Origin: a virus
Strand: one strand, 5' to 3'
IMG/VR virus record: IMGVR_UViG_3300025118_001772
Span: 1-20,926 of that record
Length of the DNA stretch: 20,926 bases
The notes under the pieces were generated by a model, which saw only the letters and a list, made by a program, of their open reading frames with translations, was not told where the DNA came from and searched no databases. How positions within the stretch are numbered: the first letter of the stretch is position 1; the number at the start of each line of letters is the position of its first letter. Below are positions 15,094-20,926 of the stretch, one piece after another. Made by a program: the position numbers and the translations under genes.

Positions 15094-15934
15094 AATACTG
15101 TTTCATACCTCTGTAAATGTTTCCGATACCATCTTCTATGGTAGTCTTTGGATTCCACCAGCGGGTAATGAATTTACTCGCTTCGTTTTTGGCATTCTTT
15201 TGAACTTCGTCCTTAGATTTTGCTGGAACAATAGTAACTTCCTTCTCATCAGCCTTGAAAAGATCTTGTATGATCTTACCAATTCCCAGTATAGTTGTAC
15301 TAACAAAAGAAGTAATATGAAGCTCGTCGTCAGAGGAGAATTGATTGTAATTATCCATGACTGTTTCCAAAGCCTCACAACAATCTTCCGCATATAGAAA
15401 TTCCCTTTCCTCAGTACCATCGGTCATCATGTCGATGGTGCCTGTCTCGAATCCCTTCTTAATGAAGTCAGTAATGACATGGGCTTTCTCCATGTCCTTC
15501 TCGATTCCATATACGTTCCAAAACTTTACTATCACCCCGTTCAAAGACTTAGTATATAGTTCTCCAACCCTCTTCATTACACCGTAAGGTGAGTAAGACA
15601 TGTTACTCATCTGAGATGATGCAAAGACGAATGGAATCTTATATCTTTCAATATAATTGAAAGCATTTGCCATCAATCTAGTATTGTTATCAATGAACTT
15701 AAATGTATGTTGATACTTCTTAAGATAATGTGATCCACCTACATCAAATGCAAGGAAGAAAACAAACTGAGCTTTCTCAAGTGCATCCTGTAGATTAATA
15801 TTAGGGATAGCCGTTAGATCCTGATGTGGTGCATTAGCAACATCAAACTCTGTAACACTATGTCCCTTATCACGAAGATATTGTGTTAGATATGCTCCTA
15901 TCTGACCACTAGATCCAAGTACAGTAATTCTCAT
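15086..15934 (-). CDS. Extended SDR sugar-nucleotide epimerase/dehydratase
   Basis: A 282-residue NAD(P)-dependent epimerase/dehydratase-family protein. The Rossmann motif is ITVLGSSGQIGAYLTQYL, and the catalytic region SSQMSNMSYSPYGVMKRVGE contains YxxxK. VKFWNVYGIEKDMEKAHVI and REFLYAEDCCEALETVM are typical of substrate binding in this class. The product sugar cannot be told from the sequence. It has no clear start-site Shine-Dalgarno; it begins 3 nt after the stop of the upstream methyltransferase and overlaps the GT10 gene by 8 nt. Confidence 0.85.
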   Translation of the reverse strand: MRITVLGSSGQIGAYLTQYLRDKGHSVTEFDVANAPHQDLTAIPNINLQDALEKAQFVFFLAFDVGGSHYLKKYQHTFKFIDNNTRLMANAFNYIERYKIPFVFASSQMSNMSYSPYGVMKRVGELYTKSLNGVIVKFWNVYGIEKDMEKAHVITDFIKKGFETGTIDMMTDGTEEREFLYAEDCCEALETVMDNYNQFSSDDELHITSFVSTTILGIGKIIQDLFKADEKEVTIVPAKSKDEVQKNAKNEASKFITRWWNPKTTIEDGIGNIYRGMKQYYE

Positions 15935-15937
15935 CTC

Positions 15938-16525
15938 TTATGCCCAACTAACATCATGTTTCTCATCAAAGTTTATCAGTCCAGTACCACTCATGTGGCC
16001 TACCTCAGTTACATCTAACTTAGGATATGTAATCCTATTCCATAGATCTTCAACCTCTGGCCATTGGGGGCCGATATCATCAAACAACATTAATCCTTTC
16101 CATTCCTTTCCTTCAAGGAATTCCATCATTTCTTCTTCTTGGAGACCATCGTGGGGATCAACATCAAGCATAATGATAGAGACATGATCCCAATTGATGC
16201 TATCGTCTTCCCTGAAGTCTTTAATCTTGAACTCGATGTTATCTCTTTTAATTTTCGATGCACCTTGTTCTTGAAGATCGTAACTGACAACTTTGTTATT
16301 TTCATTATATGATAGAGCTAATGCAGACCCACCAGTACGTGTGCCTACGTCAAGAATTACTGAATTATCAAACTGTGTTGATAACCATGCGTACAAACGG
16401 TACTCACTCTGACCAGCACTAAGCCAGTCATTAGCATTGAGTGAGACATCTTGAAGGTGAGAAACATCTAAGTTCCTCACCGCATCCTTATCAATCTTGA
16501 TAGTCTTCTTAGTTACCTTTCGCAT
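15938..16525 (-). CDS. Class I SAM-dependent methyltransferase
   Basis: A 195-residue protein with motif I SVILDVGTRTGGSALAL, an acidic strand-2 end KVVSYDLQEQ, and a strand-4 region VSIIMLDVDPHDGLQEEEMM. The last resembles the metal-dependent macrocin/cephalosporin-hydroxylase-like group (Methyltransf_24 type), in which Asp residues bind Mg2+. It also has GLMLFDDIGPQW. A small-molecule or sugar O-methylation role is plausible; the substrate is unknown. The start has AGGA ~9 nt upstream and overlaps the GME gene by 13 nt. Confidence 0.75.
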   Translation of the reverse strand: MRKVTKKTIKIDKDAVRNLDVSHLQDVSLNANDWLSAGQSEYRLYAWLSTQFDNSVILDVGTRTGGSALALSYNENNKVVSYDLQEQGASKIKRDNIEFKIKDFREDDSINWDHVSIIMLDVDPHDGLQEEEMMEFLEGKEWKGLMLFDDIGPQWPEVEDLWNRITYPKLDVTEVGHMSGTGLINFDEKHDVSWA

Positions 16526-17607
16526 GTTACAGTTTCCTTTGATGAAAGATCAACCACACCATGTTGGCGGGAATTAATTTGTTCAGAGATCCAATCGTAA
16601 GTCTTACGAATACCTTCTTCAAGAGTTTGGAAATAATCCCAACCAAGTTTCTCACGAATGAGATCATTGTTTGAGTTCCTACCACGTACTCCTGTTGGTG
16701 CATTAAGAGTATAAGATTTCCTTACCACCTTACCTGCAACCTTGGCAGCAGTTTCCACTAATTGATTAATGGTAACCATCTCTTCGGAACCGATATTGAC
16801 GGGTCCTTGGAAGTCTGATTCCATAAGTCGTCGGGTTGCTTCGATACACTCATCGATGTAGAGGAAGGATCTTGTCTGCAACCCGTCGCCCCACACTTCA
16901 ATCGTTCCTCCCACTGCTGGGAGTAACGCAACCTTTCTTGAGATAGCTGCTGGAGCTTTTTCTTTTCCTCCTTGCCAGGTTCCTTCGGGTCCGAAGATAT
17001 TATGATACCTGGCAACACGCACAGGGATATCATGATTACGATTGTAAGCCAAGTATAATCTCTCGGAGAAGAGTTTCTCCCACCCATACTCGGAATCTGG
17101 TGCAGCTGGGTATGCAGAATTTTCACGACAGTCAGGGTTATCAGGATCAAGTTGGTTATGTTCTGGATACATGCAAGCAGAAGAACTGTAGAAGATCTTG
17201 GTCTTATTCTCACCAAGATTTCTGTTCAACTTAACTTGAGCATCAAGTACATTAAGATTGATACTAGCCGAGTTGTGCATGATGTCAGCAGAGTGTTCAT
17301 CAGTAAAGATGTAACCTGCACCACCCATATCAGCAGCGAACTGATAGATCTCATCGAATGGTTCTACCCACACTGGTTCTGGACTCTCATATCCAAATCC
17401 ACCTTCTTTAAATGCTACACATTCATTTACAAAGTTTGCGTCACGCAAATCACCTTGTACAAATTCGTCAGCAGCACTGTCTGAAAACTCTGGGTACTTA
17501 ATGTCAATTCCACGAACCCAATACCCTTCGGATTTGAGTCTCTTGCACATATGCGAACCGATGAAACCACCTGCTCCTAATACTAATGCCTTTTTATTAT
17601 CGGCCAT
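16513..17607 (-). CDS. gme: GDP-mannose 3,5-epimerase (plant-like GME)
   Basis: A 364-residue extended SDR enzyme converting GDP-D-mannose to GDP-L-galactose (and GDP-L-gulose). Motifs are LVLGAGGFIGSHM, YQFAADMGGAGYI, SSSACMYPEHNQL (Cys145), SEYGWEKLFSERL (Tyr174, Lys178), GTWQGGKEKAPAA (Lys217), VWGDGLQTRSFLYIDEC and GVRGRNSNNDLIREKLGW. The Cys145, Tyr174, Lys178 and Lys217 set appears, from memory, to carry the same numbers as the catalytic residues of the plant enzyme, and the blocks read very much like plant GME. A ~20-residue tail after EQINSRQHG is extra and overlaps the next gene by 13 nt. No Shine-Dalgarno is visible at the ATG; a late-type box lies ~30 nt upstream. Confidence 0.92.
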   Translation of the reverse strand: MADNKKALVLGAGGFIGSHMCKRLKSEGYWVRGIDIKYPEFSDSAADEFVQGDLRDANFVNECVAFKEGGFGYESPEPVWVEPFDEIYQFAADMGGAGYIFTDEHSADIMHNSASINLNVLDAQVKLNRNLGENKTKIFYSSSACMYPEHNQLDPDNPDCRENSAYPAAPDSEYGWEKLFSERLYLAYNRNHDIPVRVARYHNIFGPEGTWQGGKEKAPAAISRKVALLPAVGGTIEVWGDGLQTRSFLYIDECIEATRRLMESDFQGPVNIGSEEMVTINQLVETAAKVAGKVVRKSYTLNAPTGVRGRNSNNDLIREKLGWDYFQTLEEGIRKTYDWISEQINSRQHGVVDLSSKETVTCER

Positions 17608-17632
17608 ATAATTGTTTAATTAAACCGCAACT

Positions 17633-17640
17633 TATTTATT
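17633..17640 (-). promoter_or_regulatory. T4-type late promoter-like box AATAAATA
   Basis: On the minus strand AATAAATA (one base from TATAAATA) lies directly after the TAG stop of the SDR gene, in the only real gap (33 nt) of the upper cassette and ~25 nt before the GME start. It is placed to start a late transcript covering gme and the genes after it. Confidence 0.45.
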
Positions 17641-18393
17641 CTAACAGGTTACTGGGGTTTTTGCAAGTAATTGTACGGTTGGAAACCATCCCAAATTAAG
17701 TAGTTCTTGAGTGTCTGCACACAATACGTCAGGTTCATTAGGAGTATCTTCTTCAATGGGAAGGTGAGCCATACACATTGACTTCGCAAGATCATATACA
17801 GATACAGTCTTTCCTGTACCAATATCAATAGGACCAACGTATTCACTGGGCATCAAATATGCAATCGCTCTCACTACATCATTAACATGAATCCAATCTC
17901 TACTATGATTAGTAAGATACTTTGCCCTATTTTCTTGTAACATTCTGTATAACATATCTTCTCTACTACCTTTCTCTGACCAGACATTAAAAAATCTCAT
18001 GCCCACACTGTTAGGTGGTGCCATGAGTTCGTTTGCTTTCTTAGTCATTGCATAAGGATTCCGCCACCACTCATGTGCTCCAGCAGAACTTGCATACAAT
18101 AACCTAACATTATTATCTCTACAGTAATCAAATATAGGTTTCGACTTCTCTACATTATTCTCCCAGAATTTCTCTGGATTATCTACACTGTCTCTTAGTG
18201 CAGCGAATGCTGCAAGGTGTATAACATAATCATAATGTTTAGCAAACATCCCAGAAGGACCCACAAAATCTGCAATGTCATCTGGGAAATCTAATCCATC
18301 AACTAATCCACCATAACCTTGTTCGTATATTAGATCCTGAAAGACATGTCTTCCAATGAATCCTTTATGTCCTGTAACTAGAATTCGTGTCAT
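17641..18393 (-). CDS. Extended SDR NAD-dependent epimerase/dehydratase (short)
   Basis: A 250-residue protein with the Rossmann motif ILVTGHKGFIGRHVF, YVIHLAAFAALRDSVDNP, LLYASSAGAHEWWRNPYAMTKK (Ser and YxxxK catalytic residues), GMRFFNVWSEKG, RDWIHVNDVVRAIAYL and PIDIGTGKTVSVYDLAK. It resembles UDP-glucose 4-epimerase-type enzymes but is ~60 residues shorter, with a trimmed C-terminal domain. The catalytic core is complete, so it is probably active on an unknown nucleotide sugar. It is ATGA-coupled to the oxygenase upstream and ends in TAG. Confidence 0.85.
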   Translation of the reverse strand: MTRILVTGHKGFIGRHVFQDLIYEQGYGGLVDGLDFPDDIADFVGPSGMFAKHYDYVIHLAAFAALRDSVDNPEKFWENNVEKSKPIFDYCRDNNVRLLYASSAGAHEWWRNPYAMTKKANELMAPPNSVGMRFFNVWSEKGSREDMLYRMLQENRAKYLTNHSRDWIHVNDVVRAIAYLMPSEYVGPIDIGTGKTVSVYDLAKSMCMAHLPIEEDTPNEPDVLCADTQELLNLGWFPTVQLLAKTPVTC

Positions 18394-19040
18394 TCTGGAC
18401 CTTGATAGTTAGGAGAATTAGGGTCATTCAATCCCGCAGTATGTACTTGTGCAAGACCTGATGATCCTTGATACCAACCTGTAACAACATACTTACTCTT
18501 CATTGGTGGATTACCTCTATGAAGATGACTGTAACTACCAGGCCATATACAAACTGTTCCTCTCTTAGGACTAATCTTCTTCTGTTGATACAACCACTCA
18601 GTCTCTCCTCCATCATCCTTCTCAAGAGTATTCAAATATACTATCCATGCCATAGTCCTGTGTTGCATATTCCAATCAAGATTCTCTCCATGAAATATAT
18701 GATACCCCTTCATTGGTTCTGTCTTCTGCATCAGACATAAAGAACTAATATAATTAAAGTTCGTCAAGTATGGATAGTGTTTTACATATGCACCCAAGCA
18801 GTTATTAACAAACTGCATAAGTTGTTTCGCTTCTTGTGGTGAATATGTGTCTAAACAAATCTGTCTGTCCTCAACATATACCATCTCTCTAGGTATAACA
18901 AACTCAGCCTTGTCTATGTACTCGCATAACCAATCGCACAGATTTGGATCTACTGCTTCCTCATATACACCAATAAAATCATGATACTCTTCCTCAAAAT
19001 GAATTGGGTTATCATGCATGGGATGTTTTCCTTCAGCCAT
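18390..19040 (-). CDS. 2OG-Fe(II) oxygenase, prolyl-4-hydroxylase-like
   Basis: A 216-residue protein of the 2OG-Fe(II) oxygenase superfamily. The C-terminal half shows the double-stranded beta-helix core: MKGYHIFHGENLDW with His117-x-Glu119, TMAWIVYLNTLEKDDGGETEW, PKRGTVCIWPGSYSHLHRGN with the distal His172, and KSKYVVTGWY with Lys183 to bind 2-oxoglutarate. The first acidic ligand is Glu rather than the usual Asp. Proteins of this shape are frequent in T4-like cyanophages; substrate unknown. It is the first large enzyme of the cassette after the sigma-70 promoter and is ATGA-coupled to the SDR gene. Confidence 0.82.
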   Translation of the reverse strand: MAEGKHPMHDNPIHFEEEYHDFIGVYEEAVDPNLCDWLCEYIDKAEFVIPREMVYVEDRQICLDTYSPQEAKQLMQFVNNCLGAYVKHYPYLTNFNYISSLCLMQKTEPMKGYHIFHGENLDWNMQHRTMAWIVYLNTLEKDDGGETEWLYQQKKISPKRGTVCIWPGSYSHLHRGNPPMKSKYVVTGWYQGSSGLAQVHTAGLNDPNSPNYQGPE

Positions 19041-19042
19041 AA

Positions 19043-19273
19043 TTAATATTTTCTATATGCAGGTACTCCTGCGGGGTCTAACCATTTAGTATATTCTGGA
19101 TCTTCAATACAAGTATCCATTTGCATTTGATTATCTAAAAGATACATGTCCTTATACCTTTTAGTATATTCATCATATTTCTGTATCCTAAAATCCATTT
19201 TACCATTAGACAAGAATAGATTAGTATGGACAAACCTATAAGGTCCTTGCGTCACTATGGGAATGTATTTCAT
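19043..19273 (-). CDS. Hypothetical protein, 76 residues
   Basis: A small soluble protein, MKYIPIVTQGPYRFVHTNLF, rich in Tyr, Asp and Lys (RIQKYDEYTKRYKDMYLLDN), with an aromatic C-terminus (KWLDPAGVPAYRKY). No family recognised. It is ATGA-coupled to the previous small gene and ends 2 nt before the oxygenase gene. Coupling on both sides supports real expression. Confidence 0.65.
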   Translation of the reverse strand: MKYIPIVTQGPYRFVHTNLFLSNGKMDFRIQKYDEYTKRYKDMYLLDNQMQMDTCIEDPEYTKWLDPAGVPAYRKY

Positions 19274-19482
19274 TTAATTAAATCCTCAGAAAGTAGATCC
19301 AAAATTAACTCATAGTCGTCATATGGATCATTATAAAACTGTACTCCACTGTTTCTGTAAAACTTCAATACTTTCTTATATAACTTTTGATTCTGGTGAT
19401 CCAAATCGATGTTCCGATTAACTGCCTCTTGAAAAATACTCAAACTGGTCCTGAACTTATGCGAAAAATGTGACCTTGACAT
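19270..19482 (-). CDS. Hypothetical protein, 70 residues, first gene after the promoter
   Basis: A small basic-then-acidic protein. It has an N-terminal MSRSHFSHKFRTSLSIF, a helical middle (LDHQNQKLYKKVLKFYRN), and an acidic end (DDYELILDLLSEDLIK). No family recognised; it does not resemble a RelE/ParE toxin that could pair with the antitoxin upstream. It begins ~20 nt downstream of the consensus sigma-70 -10 box, making it the leading gene of the large operon. Confidence 0.65.
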   Translation of the reverse strand: MSRSHFSHKFRTSLSIFQEAVNRNIDLDHQNQKLYKKVLKFYRNSGVQFYNDPYDDYELILDLLSEDLIK

Positions 19483-19504
19483 CGTTCTTTGTGGGTACTT
19501 GATT

Positions 19505-19533
19505 ATTATACTTCTGTGTTGTTAGTTTGTCAA
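19505..19533 (-). promoter_or_regulatory. Consensus sigma-70 promoter (TTGACA-17-TATAAT) for the glycan cassette
   Basis: On the minus strand a perfect -35 TTGACA (19528-19533) and a perfect -10 TATAAT (19505-19510) have the ideal 17-nt spacing. The -35 abuts the TAA stop of the antitoxin-like gene. No terminator is seen downstream until at least 6696, so it can drive the whole sugar cassette with host polymerase. Confidence 0.9.
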
Positions 19534-19749
19534 TTATAGATCATACTGGGTCATACTCTCCAACCATTCATCATTCTCTATTGAAGTTGCCATCTTCACA
19601 TCTAGAGATGACTGTATCTTATCCTTATCTGGAACCAATGCAATGTCCTTACCATCAGGCGTAAGAATGAGAAATGATTTCCCACCCTCAGCCTGTCCTA
19701 GAATCTCATCAAAATGAGATTCTAAGTATTCTAATGTAATTTTTTCCAT
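19534..19749 (-). CDS. Phd/YefM-family antitoxin-like protein
   Basis: A 71-residue protein with the fold signature of Phd/YefM antitoxins: MEKITLEYLESHFDEIL (strand then helix), GGKSFLILTPDGKDIALVP (the ribbon with G-K/R-x-x-A-x-x-x-P), and an acidic, probably disordered C-terminal arm (IENDEWLESMTQYDL) of the kind that wraps a toxin. In toxin-antitoxin pairs such proteins bind the toxin and repress their own promoter. No toxin gene follows: the next genes are unrelated small ORFs. It starts 4 nt after the peroxiredoxin-like gene. Confidence 0.7.
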   Translation of the reverse strand: MEKITLEYLESHFDEILGQAEGGKSFLILTPDGKDIALVPDKDKIQSSLDVKMATSIENDEWLESMTQYDL

Positions 19750-19753
19750 TTAT

Positions 19754-20374
19754 TTAATGAGGAGATCCACCACCCATGATAGGTGAGGTATCAAGTAATG
19801 AAGCCAATCCCTTCGTATTTTCGGCTGCAATATGTGATGCCTGATTTCTGTTCCTTAAGGCTTTAATAACATTGGTAGGGTTTGTTTGCACATATGGTTG
19901 CAACACACACTCATCCTTACCTTCATTGGGAGCCTGTTCTGCGGTATTCCAAATACACATACAGTCTTGTACTAGAACAACCGATCTCCAGTTCCTCTTA
20001 TACATTCCAGTATTGAACTGAGTGCAACAACAATCGCCCTCAGAAAGTCCATCATTCTCATTAATTCTTAAAGACAATGCACCATTGCCATCAGGTAGAT
20101 ACTTACACTTCTTAATTTTCATCGACTTCCACCATGCATCCATAACAAATGGATCATTCATGGCAAGAAAGAAGATATCATTGATACCAAACTCATCACA
20201 AATATCATCATAAGCTTTCTCATATTCCTTTACCATTTTAGTATCATTAGCGGTAAAGGCGCCTGGTATCAGAAATAGTAAACAATCCTTTCCTTCAAAG
20301 AATTCTTTAACTGGGGTCTTGACTAACTTCTTTTTCTCAAAACCAAATAATTGTGCTTCAGGTAATACAAACAT
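19754..20374 (-). CDS. Peroxiredoxin-fold protein lacking the peroxidatic cysteine
   Basis: A 206-residue protein with the Prx5/AhpC-TSA pattern: DCLLFLIPGAFTANDTKMV, then EYEKAYDDICDEFGINDIFF, AMNDPFVMDAWWKSM and KYLPDGNGALSLRINEN. In true Prx5 enzymes the first block reads PGAFTPTC; here the Cys position is Asp44, so normal peroxidase activity is not expected. A triple Cys (CCC, 115-117) and further Cys (CMCIW) could give other thiol chemistry or metal binding. The C-terminal ~50 residues extend past the family core. Peroxiredoxin-like proteins are known in T4-like cyanophages. No strong Shine-Dalgarno is seen at the ATG. Confidence 0.8.
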   Translation of the reverse strand: MFVLPEAQLFGFEKKKLVKTPVKEFFEGKDCLLFLIPGAFTANDTKMVKEYEKAYDDICDEFGINDIFFLAMNDPFVMDAWWKSMKIKKCKYLPDGNGALSLRINENDGLSEGDCCCTQFNTGMYKRNWRSVVLVQDCMCIWNTAEQAPNEGKDECVLQPYVQTNPTNVIKALRNRNQASHIAAENTKGLASLLDTSPIMGGGSPH

Positions 20375-20412
20375 GGTGAAAAATTTAATACTCCAAATCT
20401 CTAGTATATATA

Positions 20413-20628
20413 TCAGACTTTTGCAACTTGTCTGATCGGTTCCATTTTAATGAACTGTTCTTGTAAATTATACAACAGTCTATGGGTTTTTGTAGTCACA
20501 TAGTAACCAGTTATGTCATTTCCATCACAATGATATCCATATCCCGTAAGCTTTTCTTGTGATCCATCTATACGGAGAGTTTTCTGTCCACTGAGATAGT
20601 CGTGGTATCTTTCGTCTAAATTAATCAT
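20413..20628 (-). CDS. Hypothetical protein, 71 residues
   Basis: A small protein starting MINLDERYHDYLSGQKTLRI, with strand-rich Tyr/Gly segments (GYGYHCDGNDITGYYVTTKT) and a C-terminal RQVAKV. No family recognised. ATGA-coupled to the zinc-ribbon gene upstream. The 38-nt gap after it holds an AT-rich stretch without a convincing promoter. Confidence 0.65.
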   Translation of the reverse strand: MINLDERYHDYLSGQKTLRIDGSQEKLTGYGYHCDGNDITGYYVTTKTHRLLYNLQEQFIKMEPIRQVAKV

Positions 20629-20894
20629 CGTTCCTCGAAGGTAAGTTTACGGATTTTGCGCTTGCGGCGCTTCTCTTGATAATTTAGGTCATCAGATGTC
20701 AGAAAGTCAACACTTTTAAGACTATCTTTAGAATCAATTAATATTACGTCATCTAAATTGGTTGCTGTCACTGTATCTTCCTTCACGATCATCTGATTTG
20801 AGCAACCACACCCTTGAGCTTTCTTACTAGCCAAGATCTCTTTACCACACACTCTACATCTTGCTGCTAACATTGTCTTGTCCTTGTAATTCAT
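20625..20894 (-). CDS. Small zinc-ribbon protein with basic C-terminus
   Basis: An 89-residue protein with a likely four-Cys zinc site near the N-terminus (CRVCGKEILASKKAQGCGC, i.e. CxxC...CxC). It is followed by an acidic linker (TNLDDVILIDSKDSLK) and a strongly basic end (EKRRKRKIRKLTFEER). The layout suggests nucleic acid or polymerase binding. No specific family recognised. The start at 20892-20894 is preferred; an in-frame ATG seven codons later is possible. Confidence 0.7.
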   Translation of the reverse strand: MNYKDKTMLAARCRVCGKEILASKKAQGCGCSNQMIVKEDTVTATNLDDVILIDSKDSLKSVDFLTSDDLNYQEKRRKRKIRKLTFEER

Positions 20895-20898
20895 CCAG

Positions 20899-20926
20899 TC
20901 ATTTTACTACATGATCCCATGCGTCT
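20899..20926 (-). CDS. Possible 3' end of an upstream gene
   Basis: In one minus-strand frame the last bases read DAWDHVVK then TGA, plausible as the tail of a gene that starts outside the window. Two other frames also stop nearby, so the call is weak. Confidence 0.2.

Noticed and set aside
6696-17607. Cassette as a phage DNA base-modification system
   Set aside because: The transferases belong to LPS/fucosyl families, and no nucleotide-modifying partner such as a dCMP hydroxymethylase is present in the window.
1-20926. tRNA genes, CRISPR arrays, insertion sequences, introns or homing endonucleases
   Set aside because: No cloverleaf, regularly spaced repeats, transposase or endonuclease motifs were seen; psbA is uninterrupted in the visible part.

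Overview
The window looks like part of the genome of a T4-like cyanophage (a cyanomyovirus of marine Prochlorococcus or Synechococcus). The evidence is a phage-style psbA gene, AT-rich DNA with every gene on the minus strand, very tight gene packing with many ATGA or TGATG overlaps, a perfect T4-type late promoter (TATAAATA), and consensus sigma-70 promoters (TTGACA/TATAAT) that fit early or host-polymerase transcription. No structural or replication genes are present; this is accessory (hyperplastic) territory. The D1 sequence reads more like the Prochlorococcus type than the Synechococcus type.

Layout in the direction of transcription, right to left. (1) 20.9-19.5 kb: four small or regulatory genes: a zinc-ribbon protein, an unknown, a peroxiredoxin-fold protein that has lost its peroxidatic cysteine, and a Phd/YefM-like antitoxin with no visible toxin. 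(2) A textbook sigma-70 promoter at 19505-19533, then a nearly gapless run of genes down to 6696. This is a sugar and surface-glycan cassette. It holds two small unknowns, a 2OG-Fe(II) oxygenase, three extended SDR sugar-nucleotide enzymes (one a clear GDP-mannose 3,5-epimerase), two SAM methyltransferases, a GT10 fucosyltransferase-family enzyme, an NAD synthase, a nucleotide-sugar dehydrogenase (UGD type), three paralogous GT11 enzymes, a nitrilase-family amidohydrolase, and a GT2/GT7C-like glycosyltransferase. (3) 6.6-4.1 kb: a DUF6445-like oxygenase, a GT25 glycosyltransferase, a small secreted outer-membrane beta-barrel-like protein with its own early and late promoters and a strong terminator, and a TIGR02466-like oxygenase. 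(4) 4.1-1.7 kb: a complete glycogen phosphorylase, unusual in a phage. (5) 1.6-0 kb: small membrane-protein genes, one apparently broken by an in-frame amber codon, then psbA with its own promoter and a structured leader, cut by the window edge.

Working model (inference). During infection psbA sustains photosystem II. Glycogen phosphorylase turns host glycogen into glucose-1-phosphate, a precursor of both UDP-glucose and central carbon intermediates. The UGD-type dehydrogenase, epimerases and GME make unusual activated sugars, supported by NAD from NadE. The GT11, GT10, GT25 and other transferases with methyltransferases and oxygenases build or decorate a glycan. Because GME makes GDP-L-galactose and no GDP-fucose genes (gmd/fcl) are here, the fucosyltransferase-family enzymes may transfer L-galactose. 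Two copies of a ~70 bp direct repeat bracket the five-gene block containing glgP, suggesting an exchangeable module.

All functions come from motifs recognised by eye; no database search was run.
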